The notes below the pieces were generated by a model that was given only the letters and a program-made list of their open reading frames with translations, was not told where the DNA came from and ran no database searches. The position numbers and the translations under genes are program-made. Of a DNA stretch of 38,804 nt, positions 1 to 8,518 are shown one piece after another (positions within the stretch are counted from its first letter, which is position 1; every line of letters starts with the position of its first letter). The DNA lies in the NCBI GenBank assembly GCA_017984315.1, contig JAGNZR010000012.1, positions 1-38,804 of the forward strand, given 5' to 3'. The DNA is from Fusobacteriaceae bacterium. GTDB taxonomy: Bacteria; Fusobacteriota; Fusobacteriia; Fusobacteriales; Fusobacteriaceae.

Positions 1-545
1 GGAAAAGTTAAAGAGATATAATCTCCAATATCTACCGAATAAAGTTTAGAAAACCTAATCCCTATGAGCACACTTTGAGCATCAAATTTATTATCTCCCA
101 AAATTACTCTAGGTGAAATTTTCATTATTTTATCTGCGTCTTTTAAATCAACCCCTTTAATAATTAAAGGTGAAGATCTAAGCCCCCTTTTATATATAGC
201 GTTCCCATCAATAGCATAAGAGACATACTTCACATTAGGCATCTGCTTTATTCTATTCCCTATCTCCTCATAGTTAGGTATTTTATCTCTATCATAAATA
301 TAATTTCCATAGACTACATTACTTTTTTCTGAAAATTTATACACATCCCTTGAATCTCCAGTGGTAATCTCAATGTGTGGAGCACTTCCTAAAGTTTTAT
401 CAATTGTATAACCTTGTAAAGAGGTAACTACTGAAGAGATAAATATCTGAACAGCAACTCCAAAAGCTATTGCAGATGTTATAAATATAGACTGCCATTT
501 ACTACTCAATAAAAATACTAACCCTAACTTTAGTTCATATCTCAT
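1..545 (-). CDS. ABC transporter permease, MacB/FtsX-like (3' end outside window)
   Basis: The reading frame starts at the ATG at 545 and stays open to the window edge, giving about 181 N-terminal residues. It begins MRYELKLGLVFLLSSKWQSI, then a hydrophobic segment at about residues 18-40 (ITSAIAFGVAVQIFISSVV). A soluble periplasmic-type region follows, containing GDSRDVYKFSEK and ISPRVILGDNKFDAQSV. One N-terminal membrane helix followed by a large extracytoplasmic domain is the arrangement of MacB/LolC/FtsX-family permeases; the remaining helices would lie beyond base 1. Its ATG overlaps the TGA of the upstream adaptor gene (ATGA), so the two are translationally coupled and probably form one efflux or export complex. 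The ATPase is not in view and may follow downstream. The substrate is unknown. Family call fairly secure; truncated only by the window. Confidence 0.8.
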   Translation of the reverse strand, partial: MRYELKLGLVFLLSSKWQSIFITSAIAFGVAVQIFISSVVTSLQGYTIDKTLGSAPHIEITTGDSRDVYKFSEKSNVVYGNYIYDRDKIPNYEEIGNRIKQMPNVKYVSYAIDGNAIYKRGLRSSPLIIKGVDLKDADKIMKISPRVILGDNKFDAQSVLIGIRFSKLYSVDIGDYISLTF

Positions 546-1735
546 GGCTGAACAACTGCCTTAATTTTTACCCTGGTTCCATCTTTTAATGTAAAATTAT
601 TGGTTATCAGATCCCCATTTTTTAGGCCTGAACAAATAAGGTTATCATTTATAACAGGATATATCTCTACCTCTTGTTTTTTAATTTTATCCCCTTCTAA
701 AAGGTAAACATAATTTTTTAACTCTTGGTTCAAAATATAGTCATTAGGTATAACCATTACATTTTCAAAAGCATTTCCCTCTATCACAACATTTACAGTA
801 CTCCCAAATAAAAACGAATCAGAGTTTTTAAGAATTTTTGCTTTTATCTGAGTTGTTCCATTATCTTTACTTATATCTGGTCCAAAATAATAAATTTCCC
901 CATCTACTAAATTTGATTTATCATTAGACTTATATATTTTTACCTCTTTTTTAAAAGTAGTGTTTGTTAAATATTTCTCATCTAAATCTATTTCAATATA
1001 TTTATCCTCTACAGAGTATAGTGTAAATAAATTTGAATTAGGCTCTACAACCTCTCCTAAATTAACTTTTTTTCTAGTTATAATGGCATCATATGGAGAT
1101 TTTATACTATATTTTTCCCTCTCTTTTTTTAATGAATTCAGATTTTCACTGGCAATCTCTATATTATTTTTTAAGATTTCTTTAGAAGGACCACTTTTCA
1201 AAGAGTTTAAATTTGCTTTAGCTGTAGTGTATCTATTTTTTGCACTAGAATAAAAATTTTCTTGAGATTGAAACTCTAAAATATTTACAAGATTTTTATC
1301 ATAAAGCACTTTATATTTTTCATACTGTTCTTTGTATATATTTAAATTTTCCTTAGCAGCCAAATACTCACCCTGTGCCATCTCTAAATCTGTAGTTTCT
1401 AATTTTAAAAATTCATTTTTAGCCATCAGGAGTTTTGCTTCCCCTTGAACTATCTCTCTATCGATTTTAGAAGTATCTAGTGTCAATAATATATCCCCTT
1501 TTTTTACAGTATCCCCCTCTTTAAAAAAGATATTCTCTACTCTCCCAGTAACCTCTGTTGACAGAATAGAATTTTTTTCTGACGTAACTACACCTGAAGC
1601 AATAATTTTTTCAGTTACATTTCTTGGCGCTATTTTTAAAGCTTCAACACTTGGCAGTTGTCTTAAATGGACAATATATTTAAATAATATAACTAAAACT
1701 ATACCAATCACTAATATAAGAATATTTTTTTTCAT
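542..1735 (-). CDS. Periplasmic adaptor (membrane fusion) protein, HlyD/MacA-like
   Basis: About 397 aa. It has one N-terminal membrane anchor (about residues 3-22, NILILVIGIVLVILFKYIVH). A first half-lipoyl segment follows at about 45-90 (VTSEKNSILSTEVTGRV, EGDTVKKGDILLTLD), then a long alpha-helical hairpin at about 92-210 and a second lipoyl half (KYSIKSPYDAIITRKKVNLG). The rest is beta-barrel and membrane-proximal sequence. This is the standard layout of adaptors that link an inner-membrane ABC or RND pump to an outer-membrane channel. The downstream permease overlaps by ATGA, which favours a MacAB-type ABC pump. An in-frame GTG at 1744 exists but sits 1 nt from its nearest Shine-Dalgarno; the ATG at 1735 is preceded by AGGATGTGGAGATA and is preferred. 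Substrate cannot be read. Confidence 0.85.
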   Translation of the reverse strand: MKKNILILVIGIVLVILFKYIVHLRQLPSVEALKIAPRNVTEKIIASGVVTSEKNSILSTEVTGRVENIFFKEGDTVKKGDILLTLDTSKIDREIVQGEAKLLMAKNEFLKLETTDLEMAQGEYLAAKENLNIYKEQYEKYKVLYDKNLVNILEFQSQENFYSSAKNRYTTAKANLNSLKSGPSKEILKNNIEIASENLNSLKKEREKYSIKSPYDAIITRKKVNLGEVVEPNSNLFTLYSVEDKYIEIDLDEKYLTNTTFKKEVKIYKSNDKSNLVDGEIYYFGPDISKDNGTTQIKAKILKNSDSFLFGSTVNVVIEGNAFENVMVIPNDYILNQELKNYVYLLEGDKIKKQEVEIYPVINDNLICSGLKNGDLITNNFTLKDGTRVKIKAVVQP

Positions 1736-1858
1736 TATCTCCACATCCTAATTACTTATTCTATAAGTTATATTAATAAAAAAAAGGAAATTTCTTTTTT
1801 TTATCTAAAATTATTTTAGTATACTTATAAATAAAATTCCTTTGGAAGGTGGCGCCTC

Positions 1859-2674
1859 ATGTTAAAAGATATGTTATCAAAAGAGTTAATAAAACTTGAT
1901 TTACAAAGTAGAACAAAAGATGGAGTTATTGATGAATTAATATCACTACTCTTTGAAAATAATAAGATTTTAGATAGAGATGGATTTAAAAAAGATATTC
2001 TTAAAAGAGAATCCGAATCCTCAACTGGATTGGAGGAAGGGATAGCTATCCCCCATGCTAAGAGCGATTTTGTTTTATCCCCAAGCATTGCCTTTGGAAG
2101 AATAAAAGAGGGGATAGATTTTAAATCTCTAGATGGTGAACCCTCTACGCTATTTTTCATGATTGCATGCCCTACCTCTTTAAACGATTTACATATTGAA
2201 ACATTGTCAAAACTCTCTATTCTTTTGCTTAAAGACTCTATAAGAGAGGAGATTTTCCGTTGTACTATTCCTGAAGAAGTTTTAGCAATACTTATCTCAA
2301 ACGAACTTTTAGTTGAATTTTCATATAACTCAAACCCAAATGCTCCTTATGATTTAGTGGGTGTTGTAGGATGCCCAAATGGCATTGCACACACTTATAT
2401 GTGTGCTAATTCCTTAGAAGTTAAAGCCAGACAACTTGGTATTAATTTAAAATTAGAGCTTAACTGTCCTAAAGAAGTTAAAAACAGATTAACTGATGAA
2501 GAGATAAAACAAGCTAAAGCTGTTATTATAACATCTGATATAAGGGTAGAGACAGATAGATTTGATGGTAAACACCTCGAAATTGCAAAATTAAAAGATG
2601 GGATTCAAAGAACTGAAGAGTTGCTAAAAAATGCAATTAATCAAAACTCCCCTATTTTTAAAATTAAAAATTAA
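1859..2674 (+). CDS. PTS fructose-type EIIA-EIIB fusion without EIIC
   Basis: A 271-aa protein with two phosphotransfer domains. Residues 1-150 are an EIIA of the fructose/nitrogen type, with the phosphorylated histidine at H66 in GIAIPHAK. Residues about 165-262 are an EIIB of the fructose type, with the phosphocysteine C172 in GVVGCPNGIAHTY. Such domains carry phosphate from HPr to a sugar as it enters through EIIC. No membrane EIIC domain is fused, and none is adjacent: the next gene is convergent. It therefore either serves an EIIC encoded elsewhere or acts as a regulatory phosphocarrier. The start is supported by GGAAGGTGG before ATG. It is monocistronic and ends in a strong hairpin. Domain calls are secure; the sugar is not known. 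Confidence 0.88.
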   Translation: MLKDMLSKELIKLDLQSRTKDGVIDELISLLFENNKILDRDGFKKDILKRESESSTGLEEGIAIPHAKSDFVLSPSIAFGRIKEGIDFKSLDGEPSTLFFMIACPTSLNDLHIETLSKLSILLLKDSIREEIFRCTIPEEVLAILISNELLVEFSYNSNPNAPYDLVGVVGCPNGIAHTYMCANSLEVKARQLGINLKLELNCPKEVKNRLTDEEIKQAKAVIITSDIRVETDRFDGKHLEIAKLKDGIQRTEELLKNAINQNSPIFKIKN

Positions 2675-2675
2675 A

Positions 2676-2718
2676 AAATCCCCCCTCTTTAATATTTTTT
2701 ATTAAGGAGAGGGGATTT
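2676..2718. terminator. Intrinsic terminator, probably bidirectional
   Basis: Inverted repeat of 19-nt arms, AAATCCCCCCTCTTTAATA (2676-2694) and TATTAAGGAGAGGGGATTT (2700-2718), 17 of 19 positions complementary, with a short T-rich loop. It begins 2 nt after the EIIAB stop. It lies between convergent genes and has T/A tracts on both sides, so it could stop transcription from either direction. Confidence 0.8.
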
Positions 2719-2720
2719 AA

Positions 2721-2816
2721 TTATATAACTTCAATTTGAAACATTTTCATAACCAAAAGTGCGGCATTATAGTCCTCTTCACTTACTGATGCAGTGCAAT
2801 TTTGGGGAACTGTGAT
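2721..2816 (-). CDS. Doubtful 31-codon ORF lacking a normal start codon
   Basis: Reading leftwards there is an open frame ITVPQNCTASVSEEDYNAAL followed by LVMKMFQIEVI and TAA. Composition and codon use look like coding sequence rather than AT-rich spacer. A strong Shine-Dalgarno-like AGAGGGG lies 5 nt before an ATC codon at 2816. There is no ATG, GTG or TTG in frame at that distance, and an in-frame TAA lies just upstream of the Shine-Dalgarno. It lies 39 nt downstream of the radical SAM gene on the same strand. It may be a real small gene with an ATC start, a decayed remnant whose start was lost, or chance. I do not recognise the peptide. Confidence 0.25.
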   Translation of the reverse strand: MTVPQNCTASVSEEDYNAALLVMKMFQIEVI

Positions 2817-2855
2817 TTTTACCCCTCTTTATTTTTATATAAAATTATGAATCAG

Positions 2856-3725
2856 TTATAAAGCTCTATACATTTCTGGAATTAGCAAATTATTTTCTAA
2901 AGCTTTATCTATTTCATCTATTATTTTATTTTTATCTTTAGGAAAAGTCCCTTCAAGACTTAAATAATTAGAAGCGTGATTACTTCTGAAAATAATATTA
3001 GACTCCGTATCAATATTTTGAATTATTTTTTTTATCTCATTTAATATTTCAAAATTTTCCAATGGAACAAAACTACCATTTTCTATATTTTTGTATAACT
3101 CAGTATTTTTATTATACATTAAGCTTAATATGCTGAAATATTCAGGTTGTATTACGCTTACTGCTCTCCCTGTATTTATAGCATGATTATTGCTGAGAGC
3201 TTTTCCACCTAATCCTGCAATAGCTGTAATAGAAAGTTTTATCCCTGCCGCTTTTACTTTTAACCCTGCATCTATTATCTCATTTACAACCACACCTTTA
3301 TTTACACTTTTTAAAACCTCATCATCCCCACTTTCTAATCCTAAATAAATTAAAAAAACACCTAAATTTTTAAGCTCTTTTAACTCTTTTTCACTTTTTA
3401 AAAGTATTGATTTTGGAGATCCATACATGGAGATTCTATTACACTCTGGAAATCTCTCTTTAATATATACTATTATCTCACTCAGCATTTCAAATTCTAT
3501 AATAAGAGCATCACCATCGGCTAAAAACACTCTTGGAGCTGATTTTATTGTCTCTCTGTAATAATCAATCTCTTTTTTTATTTGTTCTATAGGTTTTATT
3601 ATAAATTTTTTTGTTTTATACATATCACAAAAAGTACATTTGTTGTGAGAACACCCCAAGGTAGCTTGAACAATCAAGCTGTATGCCTCACTTGGCGGCC
3701 TATACAAAGGCATATTATAATTCAT
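2856..3725 (-). CDS. Radical SAM protein of unknown function (CX4CX2C cluster motif)
   Basis: A 289-aa radical SAM enzyme. The iron-sulfur ligands appear as C25, C30 and C33 in GCSHNKCTFCDMY, a CX4CX2C spacing one residue longer than the usual CX3CX2C. Further radical SAM landmarks are FLADGDALI (about 90-98), RISMYGSP, LGLESGDDEVL (about 146-156) and the SITAIAGLGG strand. The first residues (MPLYRPPSEAYSLIVQATLG) match the opening of an uncharacterised group common in anaerobes; no auxiliary cluster or B12-binding domain is evident. It is preceded by AAAGGAG and an AT-rich region shared with the divergent alanine dehydrogenase gene. The reaction cannot be inferred from the sequence. Confidence 0.85.
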   Translation of the reverse strand: MNYNMPLYRPPSEAYSLIVQATLGCSHNKCTFCDMYKTKKFIIKPIEQIKKEIDYYRETIKSAPRVFLADGDALIIEFEMLSEIIVYIKERFPECNRISMYGSPKSILLKSEKELKELKNLGVFLIYLGLESGDDEVLKSVNKGVVVNEIIDAGLKVKAAGIKLSITAIAGLGGKALSNNHAINTGRAVSVIQPEYFSILSLMYNKNTELYKNIENGSFVPLENFEILNEIKKIIQNIDTESNIIFRSNHASNYLSLEGTFPKDKNKIIDEIDKALENNLLIPEMYRAL

Positions 3726-3870
3726 TTATTCTCCTTTAAATTAAATTATTTTTTCATAAATTTTCTTCTGAATCATTGTACTATACTTTTAATTAATTTT
3801 ACATAAAATATCGATTTATTTTTATTTAAAAAAAAGTTTATTATATTTTAATAAATTAAATATATTTTTA

Positions 3871-3898
3871 TTGATTTTTCGATTCAAAAATGTATACT
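3871..3898 (+). promoter_or_regulatory. Sigma-70-type promoter of the alanine dehydrogenase gene
   Basis: TTGATT (3871-3876), a 16-nt spacer and TATACT (3893-3898), with the start codon 36 nt further on. The surrounding 100 bp is almost pure A+T. Confidence 0.6.
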
Positions 3899-3933
3899 TG
3901 CTTAACATTTAGTTTCAAAGGAGGATATTTAGT

Positions 3934-5040
3934 ATGAAAATAGGTATACCAAAAGAGATTAAGAACAATGAAAACAGGGTGGGAATGCTTCCTTCAGGAG
4001 TTTCTCAGTTAGTTGCAGATGGAAATACTGTATATGTTGAGAAAAATGCAGCTATAGGCATTGGAATCGGTGACGACGAGTATATTAAAGCTGGAGCCGT
4101 TATTTTAAACTCTTTAGAAGAAGTTTTTGAAAAATCAGATATGATTATAAAAGTAAAAGAGCCTCAACCAAGAGAGATTGCTTTATTTAGACCTGACCAT
4201 TTAGTTTATACTTACTTACATCTTTCTGCTGATAAAGAATTAACTGAAGGTTTAATGAAAACTGGAGCTACTTATGTTGCTTATGAAACTGTAACTGGAA
4301 AAAACGGTACTTTACCTCTACTTTTACCAATGTCTGAAGTTGCTGGAAGAATGGGAACACAAGTAGGAGCAACTTATTTACAAAAAAATTATGGTGGAAA
4401 GGGGATCTTACTCGGTGGTGTTACTGGTACTGAAAGAGCTAAAGTTGTTATAATAGGAGCAGGAATCTCTGGTCAAAGTGCTTTAAAAATGGCAGTAGGA
4501 CTAAATGCAGATGTTACTATTTTAGATATTGACATTGAAAAATTAAGATATTTAGATGACCTTTATGGTAACAAAATAAAAACATTATATTCAACTAAAG
4601 ATAATATAGAAAAATCTGTTATAAATGCAGATTTAGTTATAGGTTGTGTACTACTTCCTGGAGCTAAAGCACCAAAACTTGTAACTGAAGAGATGATAAA
4701 AAAGATGCAAAAAGGTACTGTATTAGTTGATATTGCAATTGACCAAGGTGGATGTTTCGAAACTTCTAAAGCTACAACTCATGAAAACCCTATTTATTTT
4801 GTTCATGATGTTTTACACTACTGTGTTGCTAATATGCCAGGTGCATTTCCTAAGACATCTACTTATGCACTAAATAACGCTACTTTAGGTTATGCTAGAG
4901 CTCTTGCAAAATTAGGAGCAGTTGAAGCTTGTAAAAAATATCCAGATTTAGCTAATGGATTAAGCATTCTTAATGGAAAGCTAACTGATAAAACTGTTGC
5001 TCACGATTTAGATCTGCCTTACTCTGAATTAAAATTATAA
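3934..5040 (+). CDS. ald: Alanine dehydrogenase
   Basis: A 368-aa NAD-dependent alanine dehydrogenase, which interconverts L-alanine and pyruvate plus ammonia in the cytoplasm; in an amino-acid-fermenting anaerobe it would serve catabolism. The N-terminus MKIGIPKEIKNNENRVGMLP is diagnostic and carries the pyruvate-binding R15. The catalytic lysine K75 lies in KVKEPQP and the histidine H96 in YLHLSAD. The Rossmann segment VVIIGAGISGQSALKMAVGL (about 170-189) binds NAD, followed by the acidic VTILDID. Length is normal for the family. The start is fixed by AAAGGAGG 10 nt upstream. It is transcribed alone, from the promoter at 3871-3898 to the hairpin at 5081-5121. Very secure. Confidence 0.97.
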   Translation: MKIGIPKEIKNNENRVGMLPSGVSQLVADGNTVYVEKNAAIGIGIGDDEYIKAGAVILNSLEEVFEKSDMIIKVKEPQPREIALFRPDHLVYTYLHLSADKELTEGLMKTGATYVAYETVTGKNGTLPLLLPMSEVAGRMGTQVGATYLQKNYGGKGILLGGVTGTERAKVVIIGAGISGQSALKMAVGLNADVTILDIDIEKLRYLDDLYGNKIKTLYSTKDNIEKSVINADLVIGCVLLPGAKAPKLVTEEMIKKMQKGTVLVDIAIDQGGCFETSKATTHENPIYFVHDVLHYCVANMPGAFPKTSTYALNNATLGYARALAKLGAVEACKKYPDLANGLSILNGKLTDKTVAHDLDLPYSELKL

Positions 5041-5080
5041 TTTCTTAATATAATTTACCAAAAATTTTATAAAGCATTTA

Positions 5081-5121
5081 AAATAAAAGGTGCCCATCTA
5101 TAATTAGGGCACCTTTTATTT
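5081..5121. terminator. Bidirectional intrinsic terminator between ald and a glycosyltransferase gene
   Basis: Perfect 15-bp inverted repeat, AAATAAAAGGTGCCC (5081-5095) and GGGCACCTTTTATTT (5107-5121), with an 11-nt loop. The outer arms supply a T tract in both directions, serving the two convergent genes. Confidence 0.92.
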
Positions 5122-5133
5122 ATAACTTATAAT

Positions 5134-6726
5134 TTAATTTACTCTTTTTATTTCTATTAAATAAAAAGAGTAATTTTTAAATAGCACCTCGTAATTAGAA
5201 TTTTTTTCTAAATCTTTTAATTTTTTAACATCTTTTTCTCTAACTATAATGACAATATCTCTGTTTTTTTCAATATCATCTTTAAATTCTGAAACTTCTT
5301 TGTACTTTTTATATGGAACATCTAATGTTTCTAAAAAATTAACTCCATCTTCAAATCTAAAAAGTACAACATTCTTATTCTTATTTTTAGCAATATCAAC
5401 CATATAACTTTGAAGAGGCTTAATAGTATAGTTTTCATTGAAATCTCTACTCTCATAAAAGGCAACAGATAAAAGCATAATAAATACAACACTTATATTT
5501 GAAATCCCTCTATTTTTTCCATCACTATCTTTTAATTTGTAGAAAAACCATAGAGTTACTAGAAATAGTACAATAACCATCCCTTTACAAAGAAAACTTA
5601 GATTATATTTTGAAATATTTGATACTGCAATAAGGGCTGCAACTCCTAAAATTAACAGTATATAAGTAATGAACAGAGATTTTTCAAAATATTTTCTCCA
5701 CTCTTTTCTATTGTAAAAACAATAAATAAGACCAGCTATTCCAGGGTATATTGGTAGAAGGTATATATCTAATTTACCACTTATAAAAGAAAAAAATATA
5801 AAAGATGGAATAATCCATGCTATAGACAATTTTTCTAATGAGTTCCATCCTTTTACATTTTTAAAATCCTTTAAATATAGTGCAATACCCGTTAAAAACG
5901 GAATTCCAAAAGGCATTGTTGTTAAAAATATATTTTTTAGATAATAAAATATTGGTCTTTTATGAGCATATGAGTTTACTACTCTTCCAACCGTTTGCTT
6001 TCCTAGCATTAAAGATAGATACTCTTTTCCATTTTTGCTAAAATATATAGAGATAAACCATATCAAAACTATAGATATAACTATTAAAATCCCTTTTTTT
6101 ATCTTTAATTTTTTTAAAAAATCCCTCTCTTTATTCAGATAAGTAAAAAATATAATTGTTAAAAGTGGAACAACTGCCCCTCCTCCACCTTTTACAAGAA
6201 TAGCTAACCCTATACTTATAAAAATGAGTAAAAAATATTTTAATTCCACATCTTTTTCAGGGTATAATTTATACTCTTCATAGGCTAAATAAAAATTTAC
6301 TATAGCCACTGTTATAAACATACTCATAAGTGTATCCATTCTTAAAACAAGAGAAGCTCCACTTGAAAATGATAAAGTCAAAAATATTAATGGCACTAAA
6401 TATGTTTTAAATATTTTTTTCAGTAATATCGCTTCAATATAAAGAGGAATAATTCCAGCCAAAATTAGAGCTACAGGATAAATCTCTTTATCAAAAACAG
6501 CTTTTATAACCCCTAAAATCCAGAAATAAAGTGGGGGTTTATCAGGATACAACTCCCCTAAATAACTCAATATCAAATACTCTTTATTTTGCAGCATTTC
6601 AGAAAGTACCACAAAATATTTCATTTCATTTCTTAAATCAGGGTATCTAAAAAAACTAATACCACATAAAATAAAAAATAAAATCAGCATCAAATAAAAA
6701 TATTTTTTTTCTGTAACATTTTTCAT
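5134..6726 (-). CDS. ArnT/PMT-like glycosyltransferase (GT39/GT83 fold), second of pair
   Basis: A 530-aa polytopic membrane protein with about 11-12 hydrophobic helices and a hydrophilic C-terminal domain (about 430-530). The first periplasmic loop has the hallmarks of undecaprenyl-phosphate-sugar-dependent transferases: an acidic NEMKYFVVLSEML motif (about 33-45, corresponding to DE-RYaEIareM) and ELYPDKPPLYFW (about 59-70). Members of this fold transfer aminoarabinose, mannose or other sugars from a polyprenyl carrier to lipid A, proteins or glycans on the outer face of the inner membrane. It follows the related 570-aa gene by 29 nt, with AGGAG before its ATG, so the two are co-transcribed. 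Acceptor and sugar are unknown. Confidence 0.85.
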   Translation of the reverse strand: MKNVTEKKYFYLMLILFFILCGISFFRYPDLRNEMKYFVVLSEMLQNKEYLILSYLGELYPDKPPLYFWILGVIKAVFDKEIYPVALILAGIIPLYIEAILLKKIFKTYLVPLIFLTLSFSSGASLVLRMDTLMSMFITVAIVNFYLAYEEYKLYPEKDVELKYFLLIFISIGLAILVKGGGGAVVPLLTIIFFTYLNKERDFLKKLKIKKGILIVISIVLIWFISIYFSKNGKEYLSLMLGKQTVGRVVNSYAHKRPIFYYLKNIFLTTMPFGIPFLTGIALYLKDFKNVKGWNSLEKLSIAWIIPSFIFFSFISGKLDIYLLPIYPGIAGLIYCFYNRKEWRKYFEKSLFITYILLILGVAALIAVSNISKYNLSFLCKGMVIVLFLVTLWFFYKLKDSDGKNRGISNISVVFIMLLSVAFYESRDFNENYTIKPLQSYMVDIAKNKNKNVVLFRFEDGVNFLETLDVPYKKYKEVSEFKDDIEKNRDIVIIVREKDVKKLKDLEKNSNYEVLFKNYSFYLIEIKRVN

Positions 6727-6755
6727 ATCTATTTACTCCTAATTTCTCTATACTA

Positions 6756-8468
6756 CTACTTTTTTAATTGGATTTCATATACCTTTACAATCTTATTATT
6801 TCTAAAATTCCTGTAAAATTTCCACTGGTTTATTACAGTATACCCATTTATATCTGTCTTCTCCTTTAAAATATCAGAGTTTTCATCCTCTTCAGTAAAA
6901 AGTAAAAAATTTTCAGGTAATTCATTAGGAGTTTCAATTAAAGCTGGTGTGGCATTATTTGTTGTTTTGTCTTCTCCAATTCTTATTATTTTTCTTCCAA
7001 CACGCCATACATCTTCTATTTTAAAATTAAATGAATACATTTTCAAATCTGGTTCTATATGAGAGATAGTATGTAAATCTTCTAACTCAACTCTTTTATG
7101 CCTATACATCAGCTCTTTTTCAATAAACCATACTCCTGTACCATTTACTATTAGCATAGCAATACCTGTAAAAACAATTATCACTTTATTTCTATGCTCT
7201 TTATATTTTTTCAATGTTATTAAATAAGACACTAATACTGCTAAATAAAGTAAAATTTCAACTATAAACACTCCATTTTTCCCTATACTTTCCTTGATAT
7301 GTACCCCTTTTATAGCAAATAAAACTACCATTGCTGCAAAAGATATTCCAATTAATCCCCCTTGAAGAATAAAAATCCACTTTTCATATTTCTTAAACAT
7401 CTCTTGGGGTTTTTTATAATAATGACAAACTATTACTCCACAAGGAATATTAGTTATTATATATAGTGGGATCCCATAACGCTGCTTTTTCATTTTTATA
7501 AATGAAATTAATAAAAGTGATAATAAACTCCAGATAAATCCTAGTTCTAATAATTTTTTATTACTCTGGGATAGCCATTTTTTCTTCAATAAAAATAACA
7601 TCCCCATTGCATTAAATAGTATCCAACCACCAGTATAAACAAAATAATCAAAATAGTAAAAAAAACCTTCCACTGCTTTTGTGTCCCATGTATCTTGTTC
7701 TTTCCCCATCACTGAAAAGAAAATTGATTTATACAAAACTATCATATATACAGGCCATAATGCTGCAAAAATTGTTCCAATAATAATATATATAATAATT
7801 GATTTTCCTTTTTCTAAAAAATTATTTTTCCCTTTCATAAAAAAATACATAACTAAAAAAGGAAGTAGCATCCCATAGGGAGCTACAGGTCCTTTACTCA
7901 TAATGGAAGCTCCTAAAAGAAAAGAAGCTATCCAACATTTATATTTTTTTTTATCTTCAAGATATTCATATAAATAAACAATCGATGCAAACATAAGGCC
8001 ATAAGAAAAAATATCCCATGTATTAACTACTCCCTCTTTCATTATCATAAAGTTTGTAGCAGTTATTCCTGCAGATATAAAAGCTAAAAAATTATTATTA
8101 GATATTCTTTTTATAATTCTGTACATCAAAAAAACCAGCCACACCGAAAGAAGTGCGGCAGGTAACCTTAAAATCCATGTACTCTCTATATCCCCTGTTA
8201 TTTTCATGATAAGAGCTGTCATCCACGTTGGAAATGGTGGCTTCTCAAACCTGTAAACGCCATTTAGCGTAGGTATAAGCCAGTTTCCATTCACTATCAT
8301 CTCTCTTGCTGCTATAAAATTTCTAGACTCCATAAGTCCAACATCTTCCACACCCAATCTTGTAAAAAATGAAAAAATTGATATTACTAACAATATTAAT
8401 TTATATTTTTTATCTGAATATTTTTCTACATCCAGAATAAAATCCCCATTTTTTTTGACTATAACCAC
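6756..8468 (-). CDS. ArnT/PMT-like glycosyltransferase (GT39/GT83 fold), first of pair
   Basis: A 570-aa integral membrane protein, only distantly similar to its downstream neighbour but with the same design. It has a first membrane helix, then GLMESRNFIAAREMI (about 44-58, the acidic catalytic loop), then LNGVYRFEKPPFPTWMTALI (about 64-83), then many helices and a hydrophilic tail of about 120 residues. ArnT-type enzymes use a polyprenyl-phosphate sugar donor. The frame opens at a GTG at 8468, with AAGGGG 10 nt before it; no better in-frame start is seen, so the exact N-terminus is uncertain. It lies 50 nt after the nitroreductase gene and 29 nt before the second transferase, in one leftward unit. 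Substrate unknown. Confidence 0.85.
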   Translation of the reverse strand: MVIVKKNGDFILDVEKYSDKKYKLILLVISIFSFFTRLGVEDVGLMESRNFIAAREMIVNGNWLIPTLNGVYRFEKPPFPTWMTALIMKITGDIESTWILRLPAALLSVWLVFLMYRIIKRISNNNFLAFISAGITATNFMIMKEGVVNTWDIFSYGLMFASIVYLYEYLEDKKKYKCWIASFLLGASIMSKGPVAPYGMLLPFLVMYFFMKGKNNFLEKGKSIIIYIIIGTIFAALWPVYMIVLYKSIFFSVMGKEQDTWDTKAVEGFFYYFDYFVYTGGWILFNAMGMLFLLKKKWLSQSNKKLLELGFIWSLLSLLLISFIKMKKQRYGIPLYIITNIPCGVIVCHYYKKPQEMFKKYEKWIFILQGGLIGISFAAMVVLFAIKGVHIKESIGKNGVFIVEILLYLAVLVSYLITLKKYKEHRNKVIIVFTGIAMLIVNGTGVWFIEKELMYRHKRVELEDLHTISHIEPDLKMYSFNFKIEDVWRVGRKIIRIGEDKTTNNATPALIETPNELPENFLLFTEEDENSDILKEKTDINGYTVINQWKFYRNFRNNKIVKVYEIQLKK

Positions 8469-8518
8469 CCTTTTTATACCCCTTCATACTATCCCTATTG
8501 GGTTAAATATTTTTTATT

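Noticed and set aside
960-1253. Open frame of 97 codons on the plus strand
   Set aside because: Antisense to the membrane fusion protein gene; no ribosome binding site and no plausible fold.
1775-1803. A-rich and T-rich stretch resembling a terminator
   Set aside because: The stem would be nearly all A-U with a bulge, and it lies between divergent starts where no terminator is needed.
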